Counted from the first letter of the stretch, positions 1-10,325 are shown. The stretch: 64,000 bases of DNA from Polaromonas sp. (GCF_012927455.1 NZ_JABBPE010000002.1:248001-312000), one strand, 5' to 3'. Numbers and translations: made by a program. Notes: a model not told the origin generated them from the sequence alone.

Positions 1-5
1 CATCA

Positions 6-1313
6 TCAGGATTTGACAGCCCGGTACCCAATGTCCTTGCGGTATTGCACGCCATCAAAGTCAATTCCCTGGGCCACTTCATAGGCCCGCTGCTGCGCCG
101 CCTTGACGGTACTGCCCAATGCCGTGACACACAGCACGCGGCCGCCCGCGGTCACGCTGATACGTTCTTGTTTAAGCGTTGCAGCATGGAACACCACGGC
201 GTCTTCAGCAGCCTTGGGCAAGCCATGAATGACATCACCCTTGCGCGGCGCGAGCGGGTAACCGAGCGCGGCCATCACGACGCCCAAGGCCGGGCGCCGG
301 TCCCACTCCAGTTCAATATGCTCCAGGCCACCCGATGTGGCCGCCATCATCACCTCGAACAAATCTGTTTTCAGCCGCAACATGATGGGCTGGGTTTCCG
401 GGTCACCCATGCGGCAATTGAACTCCAGCGTCTTGGGCCTTCCCTTCGCGTCGATCATTAGGCCGGCGTACAAAAAACCGGTGTAAGTGATGCCGTCTTT
501 TTCCATGCCCTTGATGGTGGGCAGAATGATCTCGCGCATGGCGCGCGCATGCACTTCGGGCGTCACCACCGGGGCCGGTGAATATGCGCCCATGCCGCCA
601 GTGTTCGGGCCCTGGTCGCCATCGAGCAGGCGCTTGTGGTCCTGGCTGGTGGCCATCGCCACTACGTTTTTACCGTCGCACATGACGATGAAGCTGGCCT
701 CCTCGCCTTGTAAGAATTCCTCAATGACAACGCGCGGCAGGGCCTTGCCGTCTTCACCTTCGTTGTGCTTCACACCCAGCACGTTGTGGTCAGGACTGGT
801 GGCCAGCATGAACTCGATGGCTTCGTGCGCCTCATGCAGCGTCATAGCAACCACCACGCCTTTGCCCGCCGCCAAGCCATCGGCCTTAACCACGATGGGT
901 GCGCCCTTTTCATCAACGTAGGCATGCGCGGCCACCGCATCGGTAAAGGTTTCGTAGTCTGCCGTCGGAATTTGGTGGCGCTTCATGAAGGCCTTGGAAA
1001 AGGCCTTGGAGCTTTCCAGCTGCGCCGCCGCCTTGGTCGGGCCAAATACCCGCAGGCCATGCTTGCGAAATTCATCGACGATGCCGGCAGCCAGCGGCTG
1101 CTCCGGGCCCACCACCGTCAGTGCTATCTTTTCTGTAGCTGCCCACGCCAGTAGCGCCTGGATATCCGTGATATCGACGTTCTCAAGCCGAGGGTCCAAC
1201 GCGGTTCCACCGTTGCCGGGCGCGACATAAACCGCCTGCACCTTGGGCGATTGCGCCAGTTTCCACGCCAGCGCGTGTTCCCGGCCACCGCCGCCCACTA
1301 CTAAAACTTTCAT
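6..1313 (-). CDS. purD: Phosphoribosylamine-glycine ligase
   Basis: Cytosolic ATP-grasp enzyme of purine synthesis that joins phosphoribosylamine and glycine to make GAR. The 435 residues match the usual family length. The N-terminal nucleotide-fold motif VLVVGGGGREHALAWKL is present. The ATP-grasp core follows, with KADGLAAGKGVVVA near residue 145, NTGGMGAYSPAP near 240 and the metal-binding stretch LEFNCRMGDPETQP near 295. The gene is complete, with its stop codon at the window edge. It is followed by yebC-like DNA on the same strand 61 bases upstream, so the two may be cotranscribed. Confidence 0.97.
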   Translation of the reverse strand: MKVLVVGGGGREHALAWKLAQSPKVQAVYVAPGNGGTALDPRLENVDITDIQALLAWAATEKIALTVVGPEQPLAAGIVDEFRKHGLRVFGPTKAAAQLESSKAFSKAFMKRHQIPTADYETFTDAVAAHAYVDEKGAPIVVKADGLAAGKGVVVAMTLHEAHEAIEFMLATSPDHNVLGVKHNEGEDGKALPRVVIEEFLQGEEASFIVMCDGKNVVAMATSQDHKRLLDGDQGPNTGGMGAYSPAPVVTPEVHARAMREIILPTIKGMEKDGITYTGFLYAGLMIDAKGRPKTLEFNCRMGDPETQPIMLRLKTDLFEVMMAATSGGLEHIELEWDRRPALGVVMAALGYPLAPRKGDVIHGLPKAAEDAVVFHAATLKQERISVTAGGRVLCVTALGSTVKAAQQRAYEVAQGIDFDGVQYRKDIGYRAVKS

Positions 1314-1374
1314 GCTGCAGCTTTCATGGTTGTGCTCTTAATCTTGGGTAGCCAGTGCTGCGCTTGGAAAACAA

Positions 1375-2100
1375 TCATTCGGAAAGCGCTGCGTTGTGAA
1401 AGACTTCCTGCGTGTCGTCCAGGTCTTCCAGCACATCCAGCAGCCTTTGCATCTTCTGGGAATCTTCAGGCGTCAGCTCCACCGTGTTGTCGGCCCGCAT
1501 GGTGACTTCAGCCAGTTCGGGCTTCAGCCCCGCAGCTTCTAGCGCTTTCTTGACGGCTTCAAATCCGGTGTAAGGCGTCAGCACTTCTATGGCGCCATCG
1601 TCATGCGTGATCACATCGTCGGCACCCGCATCGAGCGCCACTTCCATGACTTTATCTTCACTGGTGCCGGGGGCAAAAATCATCTGGCCGCAGTGTTTAA
1701 ACTGAAACACCACGGAACCTTCGGCGCCCATGTGGCCGCCGTGCTTGGAAAAGGCATGGCGCACTTCGGCAACGGTACGCACCTTGTTGTCGGTCATGCA
1801 GTCGACCAGAATGGCGGCCCCGCTGACGCCATAGCCTTCATAGCGGATTTCCTCGTAGTGAACGCCTTCCAGGTTGCCCGTGGCCTTGTCAATATTGCGC
1901 TTGACGTTGTCGGCCGGCATGTTGGCCGCCTTGGCTTTGTCCACCGCCAGGCGCAGGCGCGGGTTGGTGTCCAGGTCGCCACCGCCCAGGCGTGCGGCCA
2001 CCATGATCTCGCGGATCACACGCGTCCAGACCTTGCCGCGCTTGTCGTCCTGACGCCCCTTGCGGTGTTGAATATTTGCCCATTTACTATGTCCAGCCAC
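1375..2100 (-). CDS. yebC: YebC/PmpR family regulatory or translation factor
   Basis: Member of the YebC/PmpR family (TACO1 in mitochondria), linked in other bacteria to DNA binding and to relief of ribosome stalling. The 241 residues begin with the family hallmark [17 protein letters not shown]. They also contain [19 protein letters not shown] and end with the typical acidic [14 protein letters not shown]. The start codon is GTG, supported by AAGGGAG just upstream. It lies on the same strand as purD and is divergent from the HerA-like gene; the 78-base gap should hold both promoters. Confidence 0.95.
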   Translation of the reverse strand: MAGHSKWANIQHRKGRQDDKRGKVWTRVIREIMVAARLGGGDLDTNPRLRLAVDKAKAANMPADNVKRNIDKATGNLEGVHYEEIRYEGYGVSGAAILVDCMTDNKVRTVAEVRHAFSKHGGHMGAEGSVVFQFKHCGQMIFAPGTSEDKVMEVALDAGADDVITHDDGAIEVLTPYTGFEAVKKALEAAGLKPELAEVTMRADNTVELTPEDSQKMQRLLDVLEDLDDTQEVFHNAALSE

Positions 2101-2178
2101 GACAGACTCCCTTATTCGACGGATTAATTGATTTAATCTACAGCCTGTATTTTACTTTTTCACCTACAGGACACCCAG

Positions 2179-3708
2179 ATGGCCGAAACCTCAATTCCTT
2201 CGTTGCTGATCGCCCGGAACGCTTCCACGCAGTGTGAACTGTTGCCCGCGCTGGCCAATCGTCATGGTTTGATCACGGGTGCCACAGGCACCGGCAAGAC
2301 CGTCACCTTGCAGACACTGGCTGAAAATTTCTCAAAAATTGGCGTACCCGTCTTCATGGCCGACGTCAAGGGCGACCTGACGGGCATCAGCCAGGCCGGC
2401 AGCATGGGCGAAAAAATGGCCGCCATCCTGAAAGAGCGGAGCCTCGACACGCCCGAATCCCTCGCCTGCCCGGTCACGCTGTGGGACGTGTTTGGCGAGC
2501 AGGGGCACCCGGTGCGCGCCACCGTGTCCGACATGGGCCCGCTGTTGCTGGGCCGCATGCTTAACCTCAACGAGACCCAGGCTGGCGTGCTCAACCTGGT
2601 GTTCAAGATCGCCGATGACAACGGCATGCTGCTGCTTGACCTGAAAGACCTGCGCGCCATGCTGCAGTCCGTGGGCGACAACGCCAGCGAGTTCACCACC
2701 AAATACGGCAACGTCAGCGCCGCCAGCGTGGGTGCCATCCAGCGCGGGCTGATGCAGATCGAAAGCCAGGGCGGCGACCAATTTTTTGGCGAGCCCATGC
2801 TCAACATCGACGATTTCATGCAGACTGACAGCGCCGGCCATGGCGTCGTCAACATCCTCAGCGCCGACAAGCTGATGAATTCGCCGCGGCTGTACGCCAC
2901 CTTTCTGCTGTGGATGCTGTCCGAGCTGTTTGAGCAGTTGCCCGAAATTGGCGACCCTGAAAAACCCAAGCTGGTGTTCTTTTTTGACGAAGCGCATTTG
3001 CTGTTCAACGAAGCGCCCAAGGCGCTGATTGAGCGCATCGAGCTGGTGGTGCGGCTGGTGCGCTCCAAGGGAGTGGGGGTTTATTTCGTCACGCAAAACC
3101 CCCTCGACATCCCCGATTCGGTGCTGGCCCAACTGGGCAACCGGGTGCAGCACGCGCTGCGCGCCTACACCCCGCGCGACCAGAAAGCCGTCAAAGCCAC
3201 CGCCCAAACCATGCGGCAAAAGCCCGGGCTCGACATAGAGACCGCCATCACAGAACTGGCAGTCGGCGAAGCCCTCATCAGCCTGCTAGACGCCAAAGGC
3301 CGGCCCAGCGTCACCGAGCGGGTTTACGTACTGCCGCCGGGCAGCCAGATCGGTCCCATCACGTCCCAGCAACGCCAATCGCTGCGGCAGAACTCCTTGG
3401 TGGCCGGTACCTATGAGAAGGACGTCGACCGGGATTCGGCTTACGAAATGCTCAAGGGGCGCGCGGACGCAGCGGCCACTGCAGCAGCGCAGGCCCCCAA
3501 CGGCGGCGCTGCTGGCCAGGCCGAATCGGGCGGTATGCTGGGCGGGCTTAACGACATGCTGTTTGGCAGCACCGGCCCACGCGGCGCCAAACACGACGGC
3601 CTGGCTCAAAGCATGGCCAAGTCGGCGGTCCGCACCATGGGCTCCGCCGTGGGAAGGGAAATCATACGCGGCGTACTGGGCAGCATCTTTGGCGGCAAAA
3701 AACGATAA
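2179..3708 (+). CDS. HerA-like/DUF853 P-loop ATPase (YjgR type)
   Basis: Cytosolic P-loop NTPase of the HerA/FtsK-related DUF853 family; the physiological substrate is not established. Walker A is GATGTGKT near residues 34-41. Walker B is [12 protein letters not shown] near 265-276. A C-terminal low-complexity Ala/Gly linker is followed by a basic tail ending GGKKR. The 509 residues are normal for the family. ATG follows an AGGACACCC ribosome-binding site. It is the first gene of a plus-strand run leading to upp. Confidence 0.88.
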   Translation: MAETSIPSLLIARNASTQCELLPALANRHGLITGATGTGKTVTLQTLAENFSKIGVPVFMADVKGDLTGISQAGSMGEKMAAILKERSLDTPESLACPVTLWDVFGEQGHPVRATVSDMGPLLLGRMLNLNETQAGVLNLVFKIADDNGMLLLDLKDLRAMLQSVGDNASEFTTKYGNVSAASVGAIQRGLMQIESQGGDQFFGEPMLNIDDFMQTDSAGHGVVNILSADKLMNSPRLYATFLLWMLSELFEQLPEIGDPEKPKLVFFFDEAHLLFNEAPKALIERIELVVRLVRSKGVGVYFVTQNPLDIPDSVLAQLGNRVQHALRAYTPRDQKAVKATAQTMRQKPGLDIETAITELAVGEALISLLDAKGRPSVTERVYVLPPGSQIGPITSQQRQSLRQNSLVAGTYEKDVDRDSAYEMLKGRADAAATAAAQAPNGGAAGQAESGGMLGGLNDMLFGSTGPRGAKHDGLAQSMAKSAVRTMGSAVGREIIRGVLGSIFGGKKR

Positions 3709-3787
3709 ACCACAACGCGGGCGGCCGAAGGTCTGCTGCGAGACCCTCAACACCCGACACTAACCACACAAGGAAAACCCTTAAGTT

Positions 3788-4417
3788 ATGAGCAACGTTC
3801 ACCTGATCAACCACCCGCTGGTGCAGCACAAACTGACACTGATGCGCCGCAAAGACGCCTCCACCAACACCTTTCGCACATTGCTCAATGAACTGAGCAG
3901 CTTGATGGCCTATGAAGTGACGCGCGACATGCCGCTGCAGGATGTTGAAGTCGAAACCCCGCTGGAAACCATGACCGGCAAGGTAATTGACGGCAAAAAG
4001 CTGGTGTTTGTTTCCATCCTGCGCGCCGGCAACGGCATTTTGGAAGGCATGCTCAGCGTGGTGCCGGGCGCCCGGGTCGGCCATGTAGGCCTGTACCGCG
4101 ACCCGAAGACGCTGGAACCGGTGGAGTATTACTTCAAGATGCCGCAGGAAATGGCAGAACGCGACATCGTCATCGTCGACCCCATGCTTGCCACCGGCAA
4201 CTCGGCTATCGCCGCCGTCAACCGGCTCAAAAAGCTCAAGCCCAAATCCATCAAGTTTGTCTGCCTGTTGACCTGCCCCGAAGGCATCGCTGCCTTGCAA
4301 AAAGCCCATCCGGACGTAGCCATCTACACCGCAGCGATTGACCGCCAGCTCAACGAACACGGCTACATACTGCCGGGCCTGGGCGATGCCGGCGACCGCA
4401 TCTTTGGCACCAAATAA
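3788..4417 (+). CDS. upp: Uracil phosphoribosyltransferase, copy 1
   Basis: Salvages uracil with PRPP to form UMP in the cytosol. The 209 residues carry the PRPP-binding loop [14 protein letters not shown] near residue 130 and the C-terminal uracil-binding stretch [17 protein letters not shown] ribosome site AAGGAAAACCC precedes ATG. A close paralogue lies at 9627-10268; the two proteins differ mainly at the N terminus and at scattered conservative positions. This copy is followed after two bases by a TPR gene, so it may be the general salvage enzyme, while the other belongs to the URC operon. That split of roles is inference. Confidence 0.95.
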   Translation: MSNVHLINHPLVQHKLTLMRRKDASTNTFRTLLNELSSLMAYEVTRDMPLQDVEVETPLETMTGKVIDGKKLVFVSILRAGNGILEGMLSVVPGARVGHVGLYRDPKTLEPVEYYFKMPQEMAERDIVIVDPMLATGNSAIAAVNRLKKLKPKSIKFVCLLTCPEGIAALQKAHPDVAIYTAAIDRQLNEHGYILPGLGDAGDRIFGTK

Positions 4418-4419
4418 GC

Positions 4420-5655
4420 ATGTTTTGCCTTGACGCACGACCACTGGCCGTGGCATTGCTGCTGGCCTGCGCTTGGCCCGCCCATGCCGCGCCTTACACC
4501 CCCCAAAGCGACAGTGAGGTGGTGGAGCGCCTGCCTCTGACCAGCGACCCGTCGGTGCGGCGCGTTGAATCGCTGCGCAGGCAACTCGCCGCGCGGCCCG
4601 AAGACACCACGCTGCGGGTAGAAATTGCCCGCCGCTATTTCGAGCTGGCCATGGCCCAGGGCGACCCGCGCTTTGTCGGCTATGCCTCGTCAGCCATCGC
4701 GCCGCTGGCGGCCACGCCCCCAGCCAAAGCTGAAGACAGCGCCGGCTACTGGCTGGTGCGCGGACAAATCCAGCAGTTCAGCCATGATTTTGAAGCCGCC
4801 CTGATCAGCCTGGCCAAGGCCAGCCAGCTGGCACCCTCGTCACCCGATCCTTTGTCCTGGCGCATCGCGATTTTCATGGTGCAAGCGCGCTACGCCGAGG
4901 CGCTGGCCGAAGCCGAGCGGCTCACTCCACTGGCCGAGCCGCTGCTGGGCCTGGGCTGGAAAGCCTATGTTGGCGCCACCACGGGCCAGCTGGAAGCCGC
5001 TTTTCAGGAGGTGGCCAACGCCATCAAGCCTGCCACCAGCAACGCGGCCAGCGCCGCCAACACCGCGCCCACGCCGGCCCCCGAATTGCTGCTGTGGCAA
5101 TACACCCGGCTGGCCGACATGGCCTGGCGGCTGCAGCGCATTGAGCTGGCTGAGGACTATTTCAAAAGCGCGCTCAAGCTCGGCCTGACCGATCAGTACC
5201 TGCTCGGCGCGTACGCCGACTTTCTGCTGGCGCGCCAGCGTCCGGCCGAAGTGCTCAAGCTGCTGGCCGGCTGGGAGCGATCTGACATCCTGCTGCTGCG
5301 GCTGGCACTGGCTGGCCGTGCCGCTGGCGACGGGCGGGCGGCCGATTGGGCAGCGCAATTGCGCGACCGCTTCCAGGCCGCTGAACAACGCGGCGACCGG
5401 CTGCACGAACAGGAAGCCGCGCGCTTTGAACTGGATATTGAGCGCAACACCGCCAAAGCGCTGGCGCTTGCAAGCCGAAACTACCAAATCCAGAAGGAGC
5501 CGCGCGATGCCGAAATCCTGCTGCGTGCCGCGCTGGCGGCGAAGCAGCCCAAGGCAGCCCAGCCGGCACTCGACTGGTTGCGCAGCAGTCGCCATGAAGA
5601 CCCCTTGATCGTCAAGCTGGTAGAGCAGCTCGCGGCGCAGGGGGCGACTCGATGA
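4420..5655 (+). CDS. Secreted tetratricopeptide-like protein
   Basis: A 411-residue protein of unknown function with an N-terminal signal peptide ending near AHA. It is rich in amphipathic Ala/Leu helices typical of TPR or SEL1-like solenoids (for example IARRYFELAMAQGD and IELAEDYFKSALKLG). It should be periplasmic. ATG begins two bases after the upp stop, and the gene overlaps the following HupE/UreJ-like gene by four bases (ATGA). The two are therefore almost certainly cotranscribed and may act together. The repeat assignment is by eye; no catalytic motif is visible. Confidence 0.7.
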   Translation: MFCLDARPLAVALLLACAWPAHAAPYTPQSDSEVVERLPLTSDPSVRRVESLRRQLAARPEDTTLRVEIARRYFELAMAQGDPRFVGYASSAIAPLAATPPAKAEDSAGYWLVRGQIQQFSHDFEAALISLAKASQLAPSSPDPLSWRIAIFMVQARYAEALAEAERLTPLAEPLLGLGWKAYVGATTGQLEAAFQEVANAIKPATSNAASAANTAPTPAPELLLWQYTRLADMAWRLQRIELAEDYFKSALKLGLTDQYLLGAYADFLLARQRPAEVLKLLAGWERSDILLLRLALAGRAAGDGRAADWAAQLRDRFQAAEQRGDRLHEQEAARFELDIERNTAKALALASRNYQIQKEPRDAEILLRAALAAKQPKAAQPALDWLRSSRHEDPLIVKLVEQLAAQGATR

Positions 5656-6785
5656 AGCGCTGGCTACTTTTTATCGCGCTGCTGCCTGTGCTGATGTTTC
5701 AAGCTCCAGCCTGGGCTCACAAACCCAGCGACAGCTACCTGACGCTGCGCGCCACCGCCGGCAGCGGCGACATCGCGGTGCGCTGGGACATCGCCCTGCG
5801 CGACCTGGACTATGTGCTCCAGCTCGACCGCAACGGCAATGGCGAGATCAGCTGGGGCGAGGTGCGCCAGCGCAGCGAAGACATTACGCGGCTGGCCACC
5901 AGCCGGCTGCAACTGAGCTCGGCCGACCAGCCTTGCACCTGGACCACCGCCGGCCCCCTGATGCTGGACAAACACAGCGACGGCAGCTACGCGGTACTCA
6001 GCCTCACGGCGCAGTGCGCCAGCCTGTCCAGCGCGCTCAAAGCACGTTATTCGCTGCTGTTCGATGTCGATCCGTCGCACCGCGGTCTGGTTCAATGGAT
6101 TGGCCCAGGCAGCGAGAGCCCCCAGGCGCTCGTCTTCGGGACCGAGTCGGCTGAGCAGACGCTTGCGCTGCAAGCGCAGGGTCCCTGGCAGACACTGCGT
6201 CAATACCTGGTCGACGGCGTCTGGCACATCTGGATTGGCTATGACCACATCCTGTTCCTGCTGGCCCTGCTGCTGCCTGCGGTGCTGGTACGCCGGCAGG
6301 GCCAGTGGGAGGGTGCCCCGCGCTTTTCGGGCGCGGCCAGGGAAGTGGTCAAGGTCGTCACCGCTTTCACGCTGGCGCATTCCATCACGCTAAGCCTGGC
6401 CGCGCTGGGCGTCATCAGCCTGCCCTCGCGCCTGGTGGAGTCCGCCATCGCCGCCTCGGTGGTGCTGGCGGCGCTCAACAACCTGCGCGGCACGATAGAG
6501 GGTAGGCGCTGGGTCATGGCCTTTGTGTTCGGCCTGCTGCATGGTTTCGGCTTTGCCTCGGTGCTGGCCGACCTGGGACTGCCGCAGGGGGCGCTGGCGC
6601 TGGCGCTGGTGGGTTTCAACGTCGGCGTGGAATTGGGTCAACTGGCCATCGTCGCCATCTTCCTGCCAGTGGCGTTTGCGCTGCGCGGCACCGGGTTCTA
6701 CCGGTTCGGTGTGCTGAAAGTCGGCTCGCTGCTGGTGGCGCTGCTGGCGAGCTGGTGGCTGGCCCAGCGGCTGTTTAACCTGTAG
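5652..6785 (+). CDS. HupE/UreJ_2-type membrane protein
   Basis: Inner-membrane protein of 377 residues. A signal peptide ending AWAHKPSDSYL leads to a periplasmic N-terminal domain of about 180 residues, containing an EF-hand-like stretch DRNGNGEISWGE. About six or seven membrane helices follow, with conserved histidines in HIWIGYDHILFLLALLLP, TLAHSITLSLA and GLLHGFGFASV. This is the HupE/UreJ_2 architecture, whose members are suggested to move metals. No hydrogenase or urease gene is nearby, so a role with those enzymes is not supported here. It overlaps the preceding TPR gene by four bases. Confidence 0.8.
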   Translation: MKRWLLFIALLPVLMFQAPAWAHKPSDSYLTLRATAGSGDIAVRWDIALRDLDYVLQLDRNGNGEISWGEVRQRSEDITRLATSRLQLSSADQPCTWTTAGPLMLDKHSDGSYAVLSLTAQCASLSSALKARYSLLFDVDPSHRGLVQWIGPGSESPQALVFGTESAEQTLALQAQGPWQTLRQYLVDGVWHIWIGYDHILFLLALLLPAVLVRRQGQWEGAPRFSGAAREVVKVVTAFTLAHSITLSLAALGVISLPSRLVESAIAASVVLAALNNLRGTIEGRRWVMAFVFGLLHGFGFASVLADLGLPQGALALALVGFNVGVELGQLAIVAIFLPVAFALRGTGFYRFGVLKVGSLLVALLASWWLAQRLFNL

Positions 6786-6801
6786 GCGGGCGGCGGTGAA
6801 A

Positions 6802-6820
6802 GGCTAGCGAACAGCTAGCC
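6802..6820 (+). terminator. Hairpin downstream of the HupE-like gene
   Basis: GGCTAGC and GCTAGCC form a perfect 7-bp stem with a 5-base loop, 16 bases after the stop codon. No strong T-run follows, so it is at best a weak terminator or a mRNA-stabilising end. Confidence 0.35.
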
Positions 6821-6948
6821 CTTCGTTACTGACAGCTGCCGCTCACGCGGGCAGCCTGTCGGCTGTCGCAAATTAGTGACCCATCGCCCACAATCGGCTT
6901 GTCAAGCCCGGGGTTCATCGCTACATTGGATTTTTTAAAGGATCTGCA

Positions 6949-8289
6949 ATGTCTGCTGACGCTGTCTCGAAACCTTTTGATGCGGCGCCCGAATCACCCA
7001 GCTTGGCGGGCGCGCTGCCCACCTCCACCTCCACCGCCATCCTTGCTGCCGAGGCCAGCCAGCACATTCGCCTGACATCCCATGCCAGTGGCCATGGGGC
7101 GCTGCCTATTCATTGGGCGGCTGCCACGGCGATAGAGCGGGGCCCGGTGGTGGGCACCACCACCCGACGCAGTCACCGCAACGTGATTGGCACGCACAGC
7201 GGCTCTTACAGCGTGTACCGGGCGCTCGCGGTGGCCTCGGGCGCGCTGTCGCGCCAGCACAAGGCGGACCTGACCAACACCTCGCCGACCGACATCATCG
7301 GCCCCTACCCGCAATGGAGCGAGCCTGGCCGCATCGTCGCCATGGACCCTTGGGGAGCTGCGGTGGCCGATGTGTTCGCAAACGAGCTGGCTGCCGGCTA
7401 TGACATTCGCCCGACGATTGCGGTGACCCGGGCGCATGTGATCCTGCCCGAGGTGATAGAGGCACTGCAGTCGGGCCGGCTGAAAGCCGACGGCAAATTC
7501 TTGACTGCGGGTGGTGCCGCCATGGTCACCAAAGTGGCGGTGGAGCCCGTGTGGTTCCTGCCAGAGGTCGCCAGACGCTTTGGCTGCAGCGAGGCCAACT
7601 TGCGCCGCGTGCTGTTCGAAGAAACCGGCGGCATGTACCCCGAACTGGTCACACGCAGTGACCTGGAAGTGTTTTTGCCACCGATAGGCGGTTTGACGGC
7701 CTACATTTTTGGCAAGCCGCGCGACCTGGCCAACCCCGACGTCGAACTGACCGCCCGCGTGCACGACGAATGCAACGGTTCGGACGTTTTTGGCTCTGAC
7801 ATCTGCACCTGCCGCCCCTACCTGACGCACGCGATTGAAGAATGCATTCAGGGCGCGCAGCGTGGCGGCGTGGGTTTGGTGTGCTACTTTCGAAAAGAAG
7901 GCCGGGCGCTGGGCGAAGTCACCAAATTCCTGGTTTACAACGCGCGTAAACGGCAGGTGGGCGGCGATTCAGCTGACCAGTATTTCATCCGCACCGAATG
8001 CGTGGCAGGGGTGCAGGACATGCGCTTTCAGGAGCTCATGCCCGACGTGCTGAACTGGCTCGGTATACGCAAAATTCATCGTCTGGTGTCCATGAGCAAT
8101 ATGAAATACGACGCCATCACCCGAGCGGGCATTGAAGTGGTCAAACGCGTCAACATTCCCGACGCCCTGATTCCGGCAGATGCGCGGGTAGAGATGGACG
8201 CCAAGATGGCCGCTGGGTATTTCACGCCGGGTGCCGTGCCTGAGCCGGATGAGCTGAAGAAACCCAAGGGACGTGGCCTTGATGTCTGA
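6949..8289 (+). CDS. URC1-type GTP-cyclohydrolase-II-like protein (uracil catabolism)
   Basis: A 446-residue homologue of GTP cyclohydrolase II carrying an extra N-terminal domain of about 200 residues. The RibA-like core has the zinc cysteines in ECNGSDVFGSDICTC near residues 275-288. In place of the RibA motif QEGRGIG it has KEGRALG. This long form is the URC1 family of the URC uracil-degradation pathway known from yeasts and present in bacteria. Here it is followed by a DUF1688 (URC4) gene and a upp (URC6-like) gene, the diagnostic trio. A riboflavin role is less likely. AAAGGA lies before ATG, and the gene starts a new operon after a 163-base gap. Confidence 0.85.
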   Translation: MSADAVSKPFDAAPESPSLAGALPTSTSTAILAAEASQHIRLTSHASGHGALPIHWAAATAIERGPVVGTTTRRSHRNVIGTHSGSYSVYRALAVASGALSRQHKADLTNTSPTDIIGPYPQWSEPGRIVAMDPWGAAVADVFANELAAGYDIRPTIAVTRAHVILPEVIEALQSGRLKADGKFLTAGGAAMVTKVAVEPVWFLPEVARRFGCSEANLRRVLFEETGGMYPELVTRSDLEVFLPPIGGLTAYIFGKPRDLANPDVELTARVHDECNGSDVFGSDICTCRPYLTHAIEECIQGAQRGGVGLVCYFRKEGRALGEVTKFLVYNARKRQVGGDSADQYFIRTECVAGVQDMRFQELMPDVLNWLGIRKIHRLVSMSNMKYDAITRAGIEVVKRVNIPDALIPADARVEMDAKMAAGYFTPGAVPEPDELKKPKGRGLDV

Positions 8290-8311
8290 AAGCCTGCTCC
8301 CTGGGGGCCGG

Positions 8312-8368
8312 TTGCTATGAATATAATAGCTAGCAGCGCCCGATTGACGGCTTCTGTGGCCGATTTGC
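8312..8368 (+). repeat. R2 short repeat, copy 1 (overlaps the start of the DUF1688 gene)
   Basis: TTGCTAT, ATAATAGCT, GCGCCCG and TTCTGTGGCC match in order the R2 copies at 11888 and 22941, which share ATAATAGCTGCTTGCGCCCG-like cores. It covers the ATG and about the first 17 codons of the next gene. It is probably a short non-autonomous repeat common in this family. Confidence 0.6.
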
Positions 8369-9600
8369 GCTCTACCCACACGATACGTTCGCGTGCCGCG
8401 GCCTTGCTTGAACGGGCGCGCCGCAACGAGTCAGCCTGGTTTGTCGTCAACGACGGCGCCATGGTCAACACCGCAGCGCTGGTGGCCAAGGTGACCCGCG
8501 CCCGTTACCCCGACCTGAAGATCCCGTACCACAGCCGCTGGCGACATTTTGCAGCCGGCGGCGTTGACCGGGCCGGCCAGCTCGACCGGGCACTGGAGAA
8601 AGCTTGCGGCACTGTCTCGGTGGCTGAGCGGGCGCGCGCCCGGATTGACCTGGCGCTGGTCAGCGTGCTGCTCGATGCTGGTGCCGGCCCCGATTGGCGC
8701 TACCGGGAGCCGCCACTGGGTCAACAGCCCGGGCACGAGTACAGCCGCTCAGAAGGCCTCGGCGTGGCCAGCTTTCACGCCTTCATGGCTGGCCTTTTTT
8801 CCAGCAACCCCGCGCAGCCCCTGCAAGCCGACGCGCGCGGATTGCAGAGGCTCACGGCCGGGCAACTCGGCGATGCTTTTCAGGTGAGCGAAAGCAACCC
8901 GCTGGTTGGGCTGGATGGGCGCGCGGCACTGTTGCGCCGCCTGGGTCAGGCGCTGAAGGACCAGCCCGAGACCTTCGGCGAGCCGGGCCGACCCGGTCAT
9001 CTGTTTGATCTGCTGACGCAAGAGCAAAGCGGGCCCGCCGTGATCCGGGCGCATGCCCTGCTGTCGGTACTGCTAACCGGCCTCGCCCCCATCTGGCCTG
9101 CGCAAAACGCTATGAAAAATGTAGCACTCGGTGACTGCTGGCGGCACCCCGCGGCGGGCGACAGCGAGCTGCCAGGCAGTGACAGCCATGGCTGGATGCC
9201 GTTTCACAAGCTGTCGCAGTGGCTGACTTACTCGCTGCTGGAGCCGTTTGAATGGGCCGGTGTGCGGGTTGATGGGCTGGACGAACTGACCGGGCTGCCC
9301 GAATACCGAAACGGCGGCCTGTTTCTCGACGCGGGCGTGCTGCGCCTGAAAGATGCTTCGCAAACAGAGCGCTTGCACGCGCCCGGCGCTGAGCTGATTG
9401 TCGAGTGGCGGGCCCTGACAGTTGCGCTGCTCGACGAGCTGGCGCCAATGGTCCGCGCGCAATTGCGGCTAAGCCTTGGACAGATGCCGCTGGCCTGCGT
9501 TCTTGAGGGCGGCACCTGGGCCGCGGGCCGTGCACTGGCGCAGCAATTGCGCGAAGGCAGGCCGCCTCTGAACATCCAGAGTGATGGCACGGTTTTCTGA
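8317..9600 (+). CDS. DUF1688 / URC4-type protein (uracil catabolism)
   Basis: A 427-residue protein of the DUF1688 (URC4/Urg3) family, required in the URC uracil-catabolism pathway but of unsettled biochemistry. Recognisable blocks are [19 protein letters not shown] near residue 65, the FDLLT block after [10 protein letters not shown], and [20 protein letters not shown] near 290. It sits between URC1 and upp. The first 17 or so residues ([17 protein letters not shown]) are encoded by the R2 repeat, so the native start may have been displaced. Family homology appears to begin near [15 protein letters not shown]. Confidence 0.85.
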   Translation: MNIIASSARLTASVADLRSTHTIRSRAAALLERARRNESAWFVVNDGAMVNTAALVAKVTRARYPDLKIPYHSRWRHFAAGGVDRAGQLDRALEKACGTVSVAERARARIDLALVSVLLDAGAGPDWRYREPPLGQQPGHEYSRSEGLGVASFHAFMAGLFSSNPAQPLQADARGLQRLTAGQLGDAFQVSESNPLVGLDGRAALLRRLGQALKDQPETFGEPGRPGHLFDLLTQEQSGPAVIRAHALLSVLLTGLAPIWPAQNAMKNVALGDCWRHPAAGDSELPGSDSHGWMPFHKLSQWLTYSLLEPFEWAGVRVDGLDELTGLPEYRNGGLFLDAGVLRLKDASQTERLHAPGAELIVEWRALTVALLDELAPMVRAQLRLSLGQMPLACVLEGGTWAAGRALAQQLREGRPPLNIQSDGTVF

Positions 9601-9626
9601 AAATTCAACAACAAGCGGCCGACAAA

Positions 9627-10268
9627 ATGACCACCTTTCCAGAAAACCTCCACCTTATTGACCACCCGCTGGTGCAGCACAAGCTCACGCTGATGCGCCG
9701 AAAAGACGCCTCGTCCAACACCTTTCGCACCCTGCTCAATGAGGTCAGCATGCTGATGGCCTATGAAGTCACGCGCGACATGCCGATGCAGGACATCGAG
9801 ATTGAAACGCCGCTGGAGACCATGACGGCCAGAGTCATTGACGGCAAGAAACTGGTCTTTGTCTCCATCCTGCGCGCCGGCAACGGCATTTTGGGAGGCA
9901 TGCTAAGCGTGGTGCCGGGCGCCCGCGTAGGCCATGTCGGCCTGTACCGCGACCCAAAAACGCTGACCGCCATCGAGTACTACTTCAAGATGCCGCACGA
10001 CATGCACGAGCGCGATGTCATCGTGGTTGACCCGATGCTGGCCACCGGCAACTCGGCAATTGCCGCCGTGGAGCGAATCAAGGAGCTCAATCCGAAATCT
10101 ATCAAGTTCGTCTGCCTGCTGACCTGCCCCGAAGGCATCGCCGCCCTGCACAAAGCCCATCCGGACGTGCCCCTCTACACCGCGGCGATAGACCGCCAGC
10201 TCGATGAACACGGCTACATCCTGCCCGGCCTGGGCGACGCGGGGGACCGTATTTTTGGAACTAAATGA
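9627..10268 (+). CDS. upp: Uracil phosphoribosyltransferase, copy 2 (URC operon)
   Basis: A 213-residue UPRT, closely similar to the copy at 3788. It has the PRPP loop [14 protein letters not shown] and the same ending [17 protein letters not shown]. It starts 26 bases after the DUF1688 stop and completes the URC1-URC4-UPRT set. In that pathway uracil is first converted to a ribotide, which fits UPRT as the entry step. Functional separation of the two copies is inference. Confidence 0.95.
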   Translation: MTTFPENLHLIDHPLVQHKLTLMRRKDASSNTFRTLLNEVSMLMAYEVTRDMPMQDIEIETPLETMTARVIDGKKLVFVSILRAGNGILGGMLSVVPGARVGHVGLYRDPKTLTAIEYYFKMPHDMHERDVIVVDPMLATGNSAIAAVERIKELNPKSIKFVCLLTCPEGIAALHKAHPDVPLYTAAIDRQLDEHGYILPGLGDAGDRIFGTK

Positions 10269-10325
10269 CCCCCACGGTCGCGCACTGCGTGTCGCTTCCT
10301 GCCCCCCGAGGGGGCTGTGTGCCGC
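10263..10325 (+). repeat. R1 GC-rich intergenic repeat, copy A
   Basis: Contains CACTGCGTGT followed by the palindrome GCCCCCCGAGGGGGC and CTGTG, shared with copies at 11441 and partly 11523. It begins at the stop of upp. The following 110 bases are also GC-rich, with stem-forming segments such as CTCCAAGCC and CTTGGAGG. Confidence 0.6.

Noticed and set aside
5652-6785. Naming the HupE/UreJ-like gene as a hydrogenase or urease accessory protein
   Set aside because: No nickel-enzyme genes in the window; only the membrane family can be supported.
9109-9125. GCTATGAAAAATGTAGC palindrome inside the DUF1688 gene, similar to the head of R2
   Set aside because: Only the AT-rich head matches and the GCGCCCG core is missing; it lies in normal coding sequence.
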